A stretch of 64,000 nucleotides of DNA. Source: CAXBOO01 sp963977425. GTDB taxonomy: Bacteria; Bacteroidota; Bacteroidia; Flavobacteriales_D; Luteibaculaceae. This document shows positions 8,782-18,265 of this stretch, piece after piece. The stretch covers positions 62,001 through 126,000 of the forward strand of contig CAXBOO010000003.1 of the NCBI GenBank assembly GCA_963977425.1. Direction: 5' to 3'. The position numbers and the translations under genes were made by a program. Under the pieces are notes generated by a model that saw only the letters and a program-made list of their open reading frames with translations, was not told where the DNA came from and searched no databases. Each line of letters begins with the position of its first letter. Positions within the stretch are counted from its first letter, which is position 1.

Positions 8782-9846
8782 ATGAGATATCTGTTAACGT
8801 TTTTACTTCTAGCTTCTTTTTTATCATCCCATGCTCAAGATATATTAGGAGCACAAATCCTTATCGAAAAAGGAGTAAAGCTCCACGATAACGGTCTCTA
8901 CGATGAAGCCATTATGCATTACGATAGTGCATTGGCTATAGATCCACAGAATGTAGCCGCCATGGGTGAAAAAGCTATGTCCTTATTGGCGTTCAATAAA
9001 CCTCAAGAAGCGGCTGATTTATGCGCGGTTATTTTTGAAAACTTTTTGGGTTCTCGAAATTTAGAATTTGTTTACACCACCTATGGTAACGCTTTAGACG
9101 CTATTGGAAAACCAGAAGAGTCCTTAGAAATTTACGACAAAGGTCTTGTCGAATACCCAAACAATGCTCATCTGCATTTCAATAAGGGAATCACTTTAAC
9201 AGGGCTCGATCGATATGATGAAGCTCAAACATCTATTGAAAAAGCCATTTTGCTTAATCCATATCATGCAGGATCTCAGAATGCATTGGCTAGAATTTTA
9301 AAAACCAAAAAATTAGATGTAATGGCTTTAATGGCATTTTGTCGCTTTATGGTGATAGAGCCAGAAAGTATTCGTGCTGTTGCCAATTTGCCTTACATAC
9401 AATCTATACTTAAGGCAGATGTGGAGAAAAAAGGGAAGAAAAAAAAGACCATTACCATCAACCTCAATCCGATAGATGTAACCGAAGATGACAATGGCGA
9501 AACGCGTCCAAACGATTTTAGAACAGTTAGCATTATGCTATCTTTTTCGGCAGCATTGGAATTGGATAAAAAAAACAAGAGAAAAAGCGAAGCAGAGTTA
9601 TTCCAGTTGAAAATGGAATCGTTTTGCCAAACATTGGCTGCTGCAAAAGCCGATAATTATGGTTTTTACTGGGATTATTATGCACCGTATTTCATTGCGA
9701 TTGAGAAAGCCAATTTGCTTGAGCCCTTCTCGTATATAGTATATGCTTCGTCAAAAAGTAAATCTGTAACCAAGTGGATAAGAGCCAATAGAGATAAAAT
9801 TGATGCGTTTTACGACTGGGATCAACAATACGATTGGAGTAACTGA
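8782..9846 (+). CDS. Secreted tetratricopeptide-repeat protein
   Basis: 354 residues with a signal peptide (MRYLLTFLLLASFLSSHAQ). Residues about 25-200 contain four to five TPR units, shown by GVKLHDNGLYDEAIMHYDSA, YGNALDAIGKPEESLEIYDK and FNKGITLTGLDRYDEAQTSI. The C-terminal 150 residues include a basic KKGKKKKT patch and a helical region without a recognised motif. It is probably a periplasmic protein-protein interaction scaffold. The partner is unknown. Confidence 0.8.
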   Translation: MRYLLTFLLLASFLSSHAQDILGAQILIEKGVKLHDNGLYDEAIMHYDSALAIDPQNVAAMGEKAMSLLAFNKPQEAADLCAVIFENFLGSRNLEFVYTTYGNALDAIGKPEESLEIYDKGLVEYPNNAHLHFNKGITLTGLDRYDEAQTSIEKAILLNPYHAGSQNALARILKTKKLDVMALMAFCRFMVIEPESIRAVANLPYIQSILKADVEKKGKKKKTITINLNPIDVTEDDNGETRPNDFRTVSIMLSFSAALELDKKNKRKSEAELFQLKMESFCQTLAAAKADNYGFYWDYYAPYFIAIEKANLLEPFSYIVYASSKSKSVTKWIRANRDKIDAFYDWDQQYDWSN

Positions 9847-9907
9847 AAGAATTATTCAGTGTTGAATTCATCAGCATATTTTTAACCACCAACCAAAAAC
9901 AATAGAC

Positions 9908-10930
9908 ATGTACGTAGGCAAAAGATATCCATTAAAAGGGGTTGTAAATTGGAGTAAAAAGTACATTTTTTACTTTCTAATAATAGATACGTTACCGGTT
10001 TTAGCGGCTTATTACTTTAATGTTTCATGGTTAGCTATTCCTTGGCAACCCATTGCCTTAATTGGCATTGGAGTATCTTTTTATTTAGGATTCAAAAACA
10101 ATTCGTCCTACGATAGATTATGGGAAGCAAGAAAAATTTGGGGTGGTATAGTGAATACTTCACGCTCATTTACGGTAATGTCACGAGATTTTGTGACCGA
10201 TGAGTTTGCTCAAAATCCAATTGGAGACATTGAGTTAAAAGAACACCACAAAAACATTGTACACCGTCATATTGCATGGTTAAAGGCTTTAACGTATCAA
10301 TTAAGAGTCCCCAAAGAATGGGAACATAGTAGTAAGGAAGAGAATGAAATGAGAAAATCGGCTGGTGTCTTTCATGATAACGCTCATTTCGAAAACCTTA
10401 AACCTTATTTGAGTGAAGAAGAATTTTCTTACGTCATGTCAAAAGGCAATAAAGCATCGCACATTCTTAGTTTACAATCCAAAGCATTCAAAAAGCTTAA
10501 ATTAAAAGGGCTTGTAGACGATTTTAGGCATATGGAATTGGAAAAAATGCTGGTAGAGTTTTATGCTTTGCAGGGCAAATCTGAGCGTATAAAAAATTTC
10601 CCGTTTCCTAGACAGTATGCTACGGTTAACTTTTTATTTGTTTGGATTTTCATATTGCTGCTCCCTTTTGGTATGCTCAATGTTTTTGCAGAATTCGATA
10701 ATCCATATTTAGGGTTTATGGCAATACCATTTTCAATGTTAGTTTCCTGGGTGTTTATTCTAATGGAAATGATTGGTGATTATTCAGAAAATCCTTTTGA
10801 AGGACTTTATAACGATGTACCTATTAGTTCAATGGCAAGATCTATAGAAATAGATATTCGCCAAATGTTGGATGAAGATAACCTTCCTGAAGAGTTAAAA
10901 CCAAGCGGTTCTTTCAATTTGATGTTATGA
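9908..10930 (+). CDS. Bestrophin-family (UPF0187/RFP-TM) chloride channel-like protein
   Basis: 340 residues. The N-terminal half has the bestrophin signature around GVSFYLGFKNNSSYDRLWEA and the following ARKIWGGIVNTSRSF segment. There are two N-terminal spans and two more near residues 240-285 (FLFVWIFILLLPFGMLNVF; PFSMLVSWVFILMEMIGDY), followed by the conserved ENPFEGLYNDVPIS. Bacterial bestrophins form pentameric ion channels, mostly anion- or cation-selective; selectivity cannot be read from sequence alone. The stop overlaps the next start by 4 bases. Confidence 0.9.
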   Translation: MYVGKRYPLKGVVNWSKKYIFYFLIIDTLPVLAAYYFNVSWLAIPWQPIALIGIGVSFYLGFKNNSSYDRLWEARKIWGGIVNTSRSFTVMSRDFVTDEFAQNPIGDIELKEHHKNIVHRHIAWLKALTYQLRVPKEWEHSSKEENEMRKSAGVFHDNAHFENLKPYLSEEEFSYVMSKGNKASHILSLQSKAFKKLKLKGLVDDFRHMELEKMLVEFYALQGKSERIKNFPFPRQYATVNFLFVWIFILLLPFGMLNVFAEFDNPYLGFMAIPFSMLVSWVFILMEMIGDYSENPFEGLYNDVPISSMARSIEIDIRQMLDEDNLPEELKPSGSFNLML

Positions 10931-11370
10931 TATTACGCACTTCTTCTACTCACAAAGATTTCATTGCTTTAGTAGCACAATTGGACGCTTATTTAGCTTT
11001 ATGCGATGGAGACGATCATGCTTTTTACAATCAGTTCAACCATATTGAGAATTTGCAACATGTAGTTTTAGCTTATTCAAACGGGCAAGCTGTAGGTTGT
11101 GGCGCGTTCAAAAAAATTGACCAACATTCGGTAGAAATCAAACGCATGTTTGTAAGCAATGATGGGAGACGAGCTGGTTGGGCCTCAAAAATTCTTGCTG
11201 AGTTAGAAAACTGGGCGTTAGAATTAGGCTACCAAAAAACAATCCTCGAAACGGGAGCCAAACAAACCGAAGCTTTGCTTTTTTATCCCCAACAAGGTTA
11301 TACTTCCATTGAAAATTATGGTCAATACCAAGGAATGGATAATAGCCATTGTTTTGAAAAGAAATTATAG
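10927..11370 (+). CDS. GNAT-family N-acetyltransferase
   Basis: 147 residues with a GNAT fold. VEIKRMFVSNDGRRAGWASKILAELENWA holds the acetyl-CoA pyrophosphate loop, although the usual RGxG reads RRAGWA. TILETGAKQTEALLFYPQQGY holds the C-terminal motif B. It is translationally coupled to the bestrophin gene by a 4-base ATGA overlap and followed 9 bases later by the ABM-domain gene. The substrate is unknown. Confidence 0.88.
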   Translation: MILRTSSTHKDFIALVAQLDAYLALCDGDDHAFYNQFNHIENLQHVVLAYSNGQAVGCGAFKKIDQHSVEIKRMFVSNDGRRAGWASKILAELENWALELGYQKTILETGAKQTEALLFYPQQGYTSIENYGQYQGMDNSHCFEKKL

Positions 11371-11379
11371 AATATAGAT

Positions 11380-11685
11380 ATGAATAAATACGGTTTGCAC
11401 GGAAAATTAACCGCTCAGGAAGGCCAAGTAGATGCATTAGCTAACATATTATTAGAAGCATCGGTATTGGTATCAAAAGCTAAAGGATGCCGAGTGTATG
11501 CGATAAGCAAAGAAGACAACGATGTTTGGATTACCGAAGTATGGGACTCAAAAGACGACCACGACAAATCGTTGGAAAATGCTGAAGTAAGAGCATTAAT
11601 CGGTACAGCCATACCCTTATTGGATGGTAAACCTGAAAAGGGACAAGTATTGAATATTTTAGGTGGTTTTGGCTTAGAAAACTAA
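11380..11685 (+). CDS. Putative quinol monooxygenase (ABM domain)
   Basis: 101 residues forming a single antibiotic-biosynthesis-monooxygenase-like ferredoxin fold. The N-terminal strand KYGLHGKLTAQEGQVDALANIL, the central CRVYAISKEDNDVWITEVWDS and the helix containing DHDKSLENAEVRALI are characteristic. Such small dimeric proteins oxidise quinols or act on reactive small molecules without a cofactor. It is the last gene of the bestrophin-GNAT-ABM run and is followed by a strong hairpin. Confidence 0.85.
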   Translation: MNKYGLHGKLTAQEGQVDALANILLEASVLVSKAKGCRVYAISKEDNDVWITEVWDSKDDHDKSLENAEVRALIGTAIPLLDGKPEKGQVLNILGGFGLEN

Positions 11686-11687
11686 AA

Positions 11688-11730
11688 AAAAGGGAGCAAC
11701 GATATGGTAAACTATACCGCTGCTTCCTTT
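11688..11730. terminator. Bidirectional terminator hairpin
   Basis: A long, slightly mismatched hairpin (AAAGGGAGCA...TGCTTCCTTT, with inner pairs CG and TAT/ATA) lies between the convergent ABM-monooxygenase gene and the efflux outer-membrane factor gene. A-rich and T-rich flanks on either side suit termination in both directions. Confidence 0.8.
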
Positions 11731-11744
11731 AGTTTATAAGTCCA

Positions 11745-13178
11745 TTATTTCCAACCTCCACCAAGAGATTGGTACATTGTAATGGTAGCGTTCATTTGTT
11801 GGAGTTTGGTTTCTATCAACTCCATTTTGGCTTCTAATGCATCGCGTTGTGTTAACAGCACTTCCATGTAATCGGCTCTAGCCGATTTGAATAAACTTGT
11901 AGAAATAGCTATCGATTTAGTTAAGGCACCAACTTGTTGCTTTTTAAGATCGTAACTCTTATCTAAGTTTTCAATTTTTGAAATTTGATTGCTAACTTCT
12001 ATATAAGCATTCAATACCGTTTTTTGGTAATTGTAAACGGCTTGAAGTTGCTTGTTGTTGGCACTTTTGTACGCTGCTTTTATTGCGTTTCTATTCACCA
12101 AAGGCGCCATCAAATCTCCAGCGAAAGAGTACATCAAAGATTCTGGAGATTTTATTAAATACTTTGCTTTATACGCCTGTAAACCAACGCCACCACTTAT
12201 TCCAATAGATGGATAAAACTGCGCTTTCGCTACTTTTACATCCAACTTGGCGGCGGCCAATTCTAGTTCCGATTGTTTAATATCGGGTCTATTTTCCAAT
12301 AACTGAGAAGGTGTTCCGGCATAGATGATGTTTGGAGTCAATTCAATGAAGTCGACGGCGTTTCTTTCAACTTTTTGAGGGTATCTACCGACAAGGAAAT
12401 TGATCTTGTTTTCAGTCTCAATAATCTCTTGTTCTAAATAAAACTGAAGACTTTTGTTTTTTAATACTTCAGCCTCGAATTTTTTAACTGCTAGTTTTGT
12501 TGTTTTCGCTGCTTGTTTTTGGAGCTCAACTATATCAAGGGCCTTGGTTTGTATTGCAATGTTTTGCTTTACAATTTCTAAATGTTTATCCAAAGCCATC
12601 AATTCGTAATAGGCATGCGCCATTTCTGAAACCAAATTGGTAACCATAAAATTTTTGCCCTCGATGGAAGCGAGATAATGCATTACAGCCGATTTTTTGG
12701 CATTGCGCAACTTTTTCCAAACATCCAGTTCCCACGATACATTTGCGCCAATTATTAAATCAGAAAAGGGTTCTGGGAATTCTTCACCATCGGCAATTTC
12801 AGTATTGGCTTCTAGGGCTCCGTTTCGGGTGTATCTCCCAACTTTATCTACAGCTGCACCAGCTCCAATGCTAACAAAAGGAAGGTATTCGCCTTTTCTT
12901 GCACGCACTTCGTTTTTCGAAATACTAATCTCTTGGAGTATGATGTTCAGCTCTTGATTGTTGTTTAATGCCGAATCGATTAAGGTTTTAAGAAAAGGAT
13001 CGGTAAAGAATTTATCCCACTCAATGGATGCCGAATTGGAAGTGTCGGTAACAGTTGAATACGATTTTGGTAAAGGCATATTTTCTGCCTTTTGAGTGAA
13101 TTTAGGAATGCTACAGGCACTGAATATTAGGGATATACAGCATATCCCTAATATTTTATTTACAATTTTGTTATTCAT
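11745..13178 (-). CDS. RND efflux outer-membrane factor, TolC/OprM family lipoprotein
   Basis: 477 residues, normal for a NodT/OprM-type channel. The N-terminal signal ends in a lipobox-like FSAC. The two repeated outer-membrane-efflux halves show the usual long helices, with ENRPDIKQSELELAAAKLDVKVAKAQFYPSIG as a typical family block and SANNKQLQAVYNYQKTVLNAYIEVSNQ near the end. It forms the trimeric outer-membrane duct of the pump. Its start overlaps the pump gene's end by 8 bases, making it the third gene of the operon. Confidence 0.95.
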   Translation of the reverse strand: MNNKIVNKILGICCISLIFSACSIPKFTQKAENMPLPKSYSTVTDTSNSASIEWDKFFTDPFLKTLIDSALNNNQELNIILQEISISKNEVRARKGEYLPFVSIGAGAAVDKVGRYTRNGALEANTEIADGEEFPEPFSDLIIGANVSWELDVWKKLRNAKKSAVMHYLASIEGKNFMVTNLVSEMAHAYYELMALDKHLEIVKQNIAIQTKALDIVELQKQAAKTTKLAVKKFEAEVLKNKSLQFYLEQEIIETENKINFLVGRYPQKVERNAVDFIELTPNIIYAGTPSQLLENRPDIKQSELELAAAKLDVKVAKAQFYPSIGISGGVGLQAYKAKYLIKSPESLMYSFAGDLMAPLVNRNAIKAAYKSANNKQLQAVYNYQKTVLNAYIEVSNQISKIENLDKSYDLKKQQVGALTKSIAISTSLFKSARADYMEVLLTQRDALEAKMELIETKLQQMNATITMYQSLGGGWK

Positions 13179-16100
13179 TTTCTAATGATTTATTTGGTTC
13201 TGATGGAACACTAACTTGATTGACAAACTCGTCGCTCAATGAAATTTCATCTTCGTCTTTGATTAATTTTTTGCCTTCGGCCAAGGAGCCAAATATGTAG
13301 TACAGACCAGGGACAATGATGACACCGAACACCGTACCAAATAACATTCCTCCGAGGGCAGAAGCACCAATGGTACGGTTACCAACAGCACCTGCTCCAT
13401 GCGCCATAATCAATGGAATCAATCCAGCGATAAAGGCAAACGAGGTCATAAGAATTGGTCGGAATCGTACTTTTGCGCCCTCAATAGCAGCATCTAAAAT
13501 GGTTGCACCTTGATGGTGTTTTTGAATGGCAAATTCTACAATCAATACAGCGTTTTTTCCCAAAAGTCCCACCAACATGATCAATCCAATTTGAGCATAG
13601 ATGTCGTTGTCTAAGCCCATGAATTTGAGCAATATAAAGGAACCGAATATCCCTACAGGTAGTGATAAAATTACCGACAATGGAATGATGAAACTTTCGT
13701 ACTGAGCAGCCAATACAAAGTAGACAAACACCAATACGATGATGAAAATGTATAGCGATTCATTGCCACGTCTAGATTCATCGTACGATAGACCTTCCCA
13801 AGCAATATCATAACCATTTGGAAGTGTTTCAGCCGCTACTTCTTTGATGGCTTGTATGGCATCGGCAGTGGTGAATCCTTTGGCAGGTAAGCCTCTTATT
13901 GCCGACGAGTTGTACATGTTGAAACGTGTTACTTCGTTAGGACCCTGTGTTTTAATCAACCTCATAAAAGAGGAGTAAGGCACCATTTCGTCATGGTCGT
14001 TTTTCACGTACAACTTCAATACATCGGAAGGTAATCGTCTGAATTTTGGGTCGGACTGCACATAGACTTTAAAGAATCTACCAAACTTGATGAAACCTTG
14101 CTCATAGGTACTACCAATAAGAATGTTGAGGTTTTCCATCGCTTTTCCAATAGATACACCTTTTTGCATGGCTTTTTCGTTGTCAATTTCTAACTCAAAC
14201 TGAGGGTAATTGGCAGCAAAAAAGGTGAAGAGTCCTGTCAATTCTTCGCGCTTAGCTAAATCGTCCATGAACTGTTTGTTCAATCGATCGAAATCTTGAT
14301 AATCGGTTGTGGTCGTTTTGTCAATCAAACGCATTGAGAATCCGCCTGATGAACCAAAACCAGGAATAGCAGGCGGCTCGAAGAATTCTACAACAGCACC
14401 TAAGCCTTGTGATTTTTCTTCAAGTTCCTCCATTATTTCATGAACATTATGTTTTCTATCGCCCCATTTTTTAAGGTTAATCAAACATGTACCAGCATTC
14501 GAACCACGTCCTTCGGTCATGATTTCATAACCAGCTAATGAGGAAACCGATTCTACACCATCTACTTCTTCGCAAATCTTTTGAAGGGCATGCGATACTT
14601 TGTTGGTGCGTTCTAGGGTAGCACCAGGAGGTGTTTGTATTATGGCATAAATGGTTCCTTGATCTTCGCTTGGAATAAAACCAGAAGGTAAAATCTGATT
14701 TTCAAAAACAATCCCTGCTCCAAAAGCTAAGAGTATAGCAAAGGTTAACCACTTTCTACTTACAATTCTTTTCAATAGAGCTACATACTTACTGGTAAGC
14801 TTGTCGAATGTTTTGTTGAAACCATCAAGAGCACGTGAAAGCATGTTTGTTTTTCGTTTTTCGTGGTGATTGTTTTTCAACAACATGGCACACAAAACTG
14901 GTGTAAGCGTAAGGGCAATTAAAGCCGATATGATGATGGAACTCGCCATGGTAATAGAGAACTGACGATAAAATGTTCCTACAGGGCCAGACATAAACGA
15001 TATGGGTAAGAATACTGATACCATAACCATGGTAATGGCGATAATCGCTCCGCTTATTTCTTTCAATACTCGCTTTACAGCTTGGTAGGGTGTTAAACTC
15101 GGAATCTCTTCCATTTTGGCATGCACTGCCTCGACGACTACAATGGCATCATCTACTACAATACCAATGGCCAATACCAAAGCAAAAAGGGTAACCAAGT
15201 TGATAGATATTCCAAAGAATTGTATCACAAAAAAGGCCCCAACCAACGATACTGGTACAGCCAAAATTGGAATCAAAGTAGAACGCCAATCGCCCAAGAA
15301 AAGGAACACCACTAATGCGACCAATAAAAAGGCATCGCGAAGTGTATGTATTACTTGCTCTATTGAAGCATCAAGAAACTGCGATACATCGTACGATATT
15401 TTGTAGTCCATTCCTGGAGGAAAGTCGGCTTTCATTTCTTCCAGTTTAGTTTTTACTTCAGCTATAACATCGCTGGCGTTACTACCATAGTTTTGTTTTA
15501 AAACAATGGCGGCAGAAGGTTTGCCATCGAGATTGGAGTAAATGTCAAAAAACTCACTTCCAAGTTCGGCACGACCTATGTCTTTTAGGTGAATGCTTTC
15601 TCCTTCAGCGTTGGCTCTTATGATAACATTTTCATACTCCTCGGGTTTATTGAATCTCCCTTTGTAGGTTAATACATATTCTAAAGACTGAGCTTCTATA
15701 CCAGAACTTCTTCCCAATCTACCAGGTCGGCCAACGATACTTTGCTCTTGCAAGGCATCCATTACTTCGTCAATAGAAATGTTGTAAGCTCTCATTCTAT
15801 CAGGGTTAAGCCAAATTCTCATGGCGTATCTACGACTTCCTAAAATTTGTGCTCTAGCAACACCTTTTACACGATTTATTTCAGGAATCATGTGGATATT
15901 GGCGTAGTTGTATAGAAACTTTTCATCCAAACTTTCATCGGTACCGTAGAGATTGACATACATCAACATGCTTGGCTGAATAGGGGTGATTATAACACCT
16001 TCTCGTTGTACCAATTCGGGTAAAAGGGGCATAACCTGATCGACTCTGGTTTTTACTCTAATAACCGCTTGATTTGGGTCGGTACCAGGTTCAAAGACAA

Positions 16101-16374
16101 TTCTAAGTGTAGCCTCTCCGGCACTGGTTGCATCAGTCGCTATATAGCGCATGCCTTGTACACCGTTGATGGAGTTTTCTAATGTAATAAGGGTGGATTT
16201 CACCAAGACATCGGCACTCGCACCTGGGTAGGCTATGAATATATTAACCGATGTAGGTGCAATTTGTGGGAACTGAGATATGGGTAATTTTTTAATCGCC
16301 AAAGTCCCCACGAATAAGATTACCACTGAAATGACAATAGCAAATACGGGTCGTTTTATGAATTTTGTAAACAT
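13171..16374 (-). CDS. RND multidrug efflux permease, HAE1 (AcrB-like)
   Basis: 1,067 residues, the full AcrB length, with the standard N-terminal FIKRPVFAIVISVVILFVGTLAI span, two large periplasmic loops and 12 predicted membrane segments. Family landmarks include ALVLAIGIVVDDAIVVVEAV (TM4 with the paired acidic residues of the proton relay) and LVGLLGKNAVLIVEFA (TM10 with the relay Lys). It should export lipophilic drugs or bile-type compounds by proton antiport. The gene is preceded by the adaptor (24-base gap) and overlaps the outer-membrane factor gene. Confidence 0.97.
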   Translation of the reverse strand: MFTKFIKRPVFAIVISVVILFVGTLAIKKLPISQFPQIAPTSVNIFIAYPGASADVLVKSTLITLENSINGVQGMRYIATDATSAGEATLRIVFEPGTDPNQAVIRVKTRVDQVMPLLPELVQREGVIITPIQPSMLMYVNLYGTDESLDEKFLYNYANIHMIPEINRVKGVARAQILGSRRYAMRIWLNPDRMRAYNISIDEVMDALQEQSIVGRPGRLGRSSGIEAQSLEYVLTYKGRFNKPEEYENVIIRANAEGESIHLKDIGRAELGSEFFDIYSNLDGKPSAAIVLKQNYGSNASDVIAEVKTKLEEMKADFPPGMDYKISYDVSQFLDASIEQVIHTLRDAFLLVALVVFLFLGDWRSTLIPILAVPVSLVGAFFVIQFFGISINLVTLFALVLAIGIVVDDAIVVVEAVHAKMEEIPSLTPYQAVKRVLKEISGAIIAITMVMVSVFLPISFMSGPVGTFYRQFSITMASSIIISALIALTLTPVLCAMLLKNNHHEKRKTNMLSRALDGFNKTFDKLTSKYVALLKRIVSRKWLTFAILLAFGAGIVFENQILPSGFIPSEDQGTIYAIIQTPPGATLERTNKVSHALQKICEEVDGVESVSSLAGYEIMTEGRGSNAGTCLINLKKWGDRKHNVHEIMEELEEKSQGLGAVVEFFEPPAIPGFGSSGGFSMRLIDKTTTTDYQDFDRLNKQFMDDLAKREELTGLFTFFAANYPQFELEIDNEKAMQKGVSIGKAMENLNILIGSTYEQGFIKFGRFFKVYVQSDPKFRRLPSDVLKLYVKNDHDEMVPYSSFMRLIKTQGPNEVTRFNMYNSSAIRGLPAKGFTTADAIQAIKEVAAETLPNGYDIAWEGLSYDESRRGNESLYIFIIVLVFVYFVLAAQYESFIIPLSVILSLPVGIFGSFILLKFMGLDNDIYAQIGLIMLVGLLGKNAVLIVEFAIQKHHQGATILDAAIEGAKVRFRPILMTSFAFIAGLIPLIMAHGAGAVGNRTIGASALGGMLFGTVFGVIIVPGLYYIFGSLAEGKKLIKDEDEISLSDEFVNQVSVPSEPNKSLENE

Positions 16375-16398
16375 AGATTCTAAATGTTGAGAATGAAA

Positions 16399-17484
16399 TT
16401 ATTCGGCATACAAATCAAGCTCTGAATAAGCTTTTGTTGGGTTTACGAACTCATAATCGATGTGATCATTTTCACGTACCAACCGAAGGCCTTCCAACAG
16501 AATTTTATCGCCTTTCTTCAATCCACTTTCAATAGCGTATAAATGCGGCATTTCTGCGGCTATTTCTATGGCTCTTGATTTTACTAGATTGTCTTTGTTG
16601 ATGACATACACATACTTTTGATCCAATATTTCGAAGGTGGTTTTTTGTGGAATTATTAGTGCATCTTTCAATGTACTTCTTACAATTACAGTCCCGGTTT
16701 CTCCGTGTCTTAGAAGTCCTTTTGGGTTAGGGAAGGTGGCTCTAAAAGCGATGTTACCTGTTTCGTTGTTGAAATCGGCTTCTATGGTTTCTACAACGCC
16801 TGTATAATCAAAGGCTTTGTTGTTGGCCATCATCAATGTTACTTTTAGTTTTTCGTCTGATTTTAAACTCGATTGATATTCCAGATATTCGGCTTCTGGT
16901 ACGTTGAAGTACACCCACATTTGGCTGTTGTCCGAAAGACTGGTCATAAATTCGCCTTCGTCTACAAGGCTACCCAATCGTACATGAAATCGATCGATAA
17001 TACCATTGAAAGGAGCTTTTATATCTGTAAACTCTAGGTGTACATTAGTCAACGATAGCTCGGCTAAGGCTTTGTCGTATTTGGCTTTGCTCATAGCTAA
17101 CTCGTTGGGAGAAACGACATTGCTGTCAGCCAAAGACTTTGTTGTTAAGTATTCTATTTCAGCCACATGAGCCTCAGCTTCAGCACGTTGGTTTTCGGCC
17201 TCGTAGAGTTTCGGCATTATCTTAAATAATCGTTGCCCTTTTCTTACATGCTGTCCTTCATCAACAAATATCTGCTGAAGGTAACCGCGTTCTTGCGATC
17301 GAATTTCAATGTGACTGATAGAGTGTATCTGGCATACATACTCTTTGGTTACGGATGTGTCCTTTTGTAATGGACTTGTTACAAGGAATGATGCTTCCTT
17401 ATGATGAGTTTTTTCTTCGTGCGATGTGCAGCTAGAAAGTGATACTAGGGCACAAAAGCCCATAATAGCGAATGCTTTGTTCAT
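16399..17484 (-). CDS. RND efflux periplasmic adaptor (membrane fusion) lipoprotein
   Basis: 361 residues with lipobox LSSC at the end of the signal peptide. The order is hairpin/lipoyl/beta-barrel, as in AcrA-type proteins. GYLQQIFVDEGQHVRKGQRLFKI is the first lipoyl half, a short coiled coil (AENQRAEAEAHVAEIEYL) follows, and FTDIKAPFNGIIDRFHVRLGSLVDEGE is the second lipoyl half. It links the permease to the outer-membrane factor. It is the first gene of the efflux operon; the 190 bases upstream contain two palindromes that could be regulatory. Confidence 0.95.
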   Translation of the reverse strand: MNKAFAIMGFCALVSLSSCTSHEEKTHHKEASFLVTSPLQKDTSVTKEYVCQIHSISHIEIRSQERGYLQQIFVDEGQHVRKGQRLFKIMPKLYEAENQRAEAEAHVAEIEYLTTKSLADSNVVSPNELAMSKAKYDKALAELSLTNVHLEFTDIKAPFNGIIDRFHVRLGSLVDEGEFMTSLSDNSQMWVYFNVPEAEYLEYQSSLKSDEKLKVTLMMANNKAFDYTGVVETIEADFNNETGNIAFRATFPNPKGLLRHGETGTVIVRSTLKDALIIPQKTTFEILDQKYVYVINKDNLVKSRAIEIAAEMPHLYAIESGLKKGDKILLEGLRLVRENDHIDYEFVNPTKAYSELDLYAE

Positions 17485-17525
17485 TTTTTTTGTTTGTAGA
17501 TGGTAAGGATGAAACTCAGATAGGA

Positions 17526-17541
17526 TAGAACCTGTGTTCTA
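17526..17541. promoter_or_regulatory. Palindrome upstream of the efflux operon
   Basis: TAGAAC-CTGT-GTTCTA is a perfect 6-bp inverted repeat 42 bases upstream of the adaptor start. It could be an operator or part of the 5' leader, but 6-bp arms alone may be chance. No TetR, MarR or AraC gene lies next to the operon. Confidence 0.3.
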
Positions 17542-17642
17542 GAGCGTATTGAGATTCGGATTGAGGTTGTTAAGGCGTAATAAATTGATCAAACAATACC
17601 AAGAAAAAGGGCATAGTAAGTCAACTAAAATGAGATGTTGAA

Positions 17643-17669
17643 TTTTACTCCAATGACATTAGAGTAAAA
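17643..17669. terminator. Long inverted repeat between the small secreted gene and the efflux operon
   Basis: A 12-bp inverted repeat (TTTTACTC... / ...GAGTAAAA with one G-T type mismatch) has a 3-base loop. It begins 9 bases downstream of the stop of the small minus-strand gene, so it could be that gene's terminator, though the stem is not followed by a T-tract in that direction. The alternative is a regulatory palindrome for the efflux operon. Confidence 0.45.
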
Positions 17670-17677
17670 AAAGGATT

Positions 17678-18124
17678 CTATATTCTGAATACCTGAAAGA
17701 GAATTCTTCTTTTTTGAGCGTGAAGAACGCTATTGTAGATAAAAACCGGAAGGTTCGTATCAACGAAAAAATTGACAGCAAAATGATGCTTTGCAGTGCT
17801 AACTAGTGAGCTTGATGAGTTTGTTAAGTGCTTTTTGTACGTTTTGTCTTCGTCGCTGTCCTCAATGAATTCAAATATCTCGGAGTACGTTTTATGACTT
17901 CCAAAATCTCTCTGAATAGTTGAGGTGTTGGATTCAGTTATTAAGCAACTTAAATCAGAACTGGAAAAACTATTTGAATCTTTATGTTGTTGAATAGTAG
18001 CACTATTGGCATGAGCAAAGCTGATACCGGCCAAAAGAACAATGGCTATGCTGACTATATTTTGAATAAAGCGATTCAAAGTATGACCAAAAGTAGACAA
18101 AGAATCTTCTAGGGAAGAAAACAA
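17678..18124 (-). CDS. Small secreted protein, Ser-rich, unknown function
   Basis: Up to 148 residues. The longest reading starts at TTG 18124; a TTG at 18079 would give a cleaner signal peptide (MNRFIQNIVSIAIVLLAGIS, ending FAHA). The mature part is Ser/Thr/Asp-rich in the first half and ends with hydrophobic strands and a basic tail (HAQKRRILFQVFRI). I do not recognise the family. It is laid out like the 125-residue protein at 19575-19952, on the other side of the CarboxypepD_reg-like gene. Confidence 0.5.
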   Translation of the reverse strand: MFSSLEDSLSTFGHTLNRFIQNIVSIAIVLLAGISFAHANSATIQQHKDSNSFSSSDLSCLITESNTSTIQRDFGSHKTYSEIFEFIEDSDEDKTYKKHLTNSSSSLVSTAKHHFAVNFFVDTNLPVFIYNSVLHAQKRRILFQVFRI

Positions 18125-18265
18125 AATTGAAAAAAAGTTTAATTTTTAGTTAAGATCAGGTTTCTAACCAACAGAATTAAGATGACAGACTATAAATACC
18201 AAAAGAATGTTACAACAATTGGGTAACTCTGATTATTGTCTTAATATGGCTTTTTTAATTACTAC

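Noticed and set aside
15116..15406. ORF of 96 codons antisense to the RND pump
   Set aside because: It is an antisense shadow of the conserved pump coding sequence, with low-complexity Thr/Lys/Ala composition.
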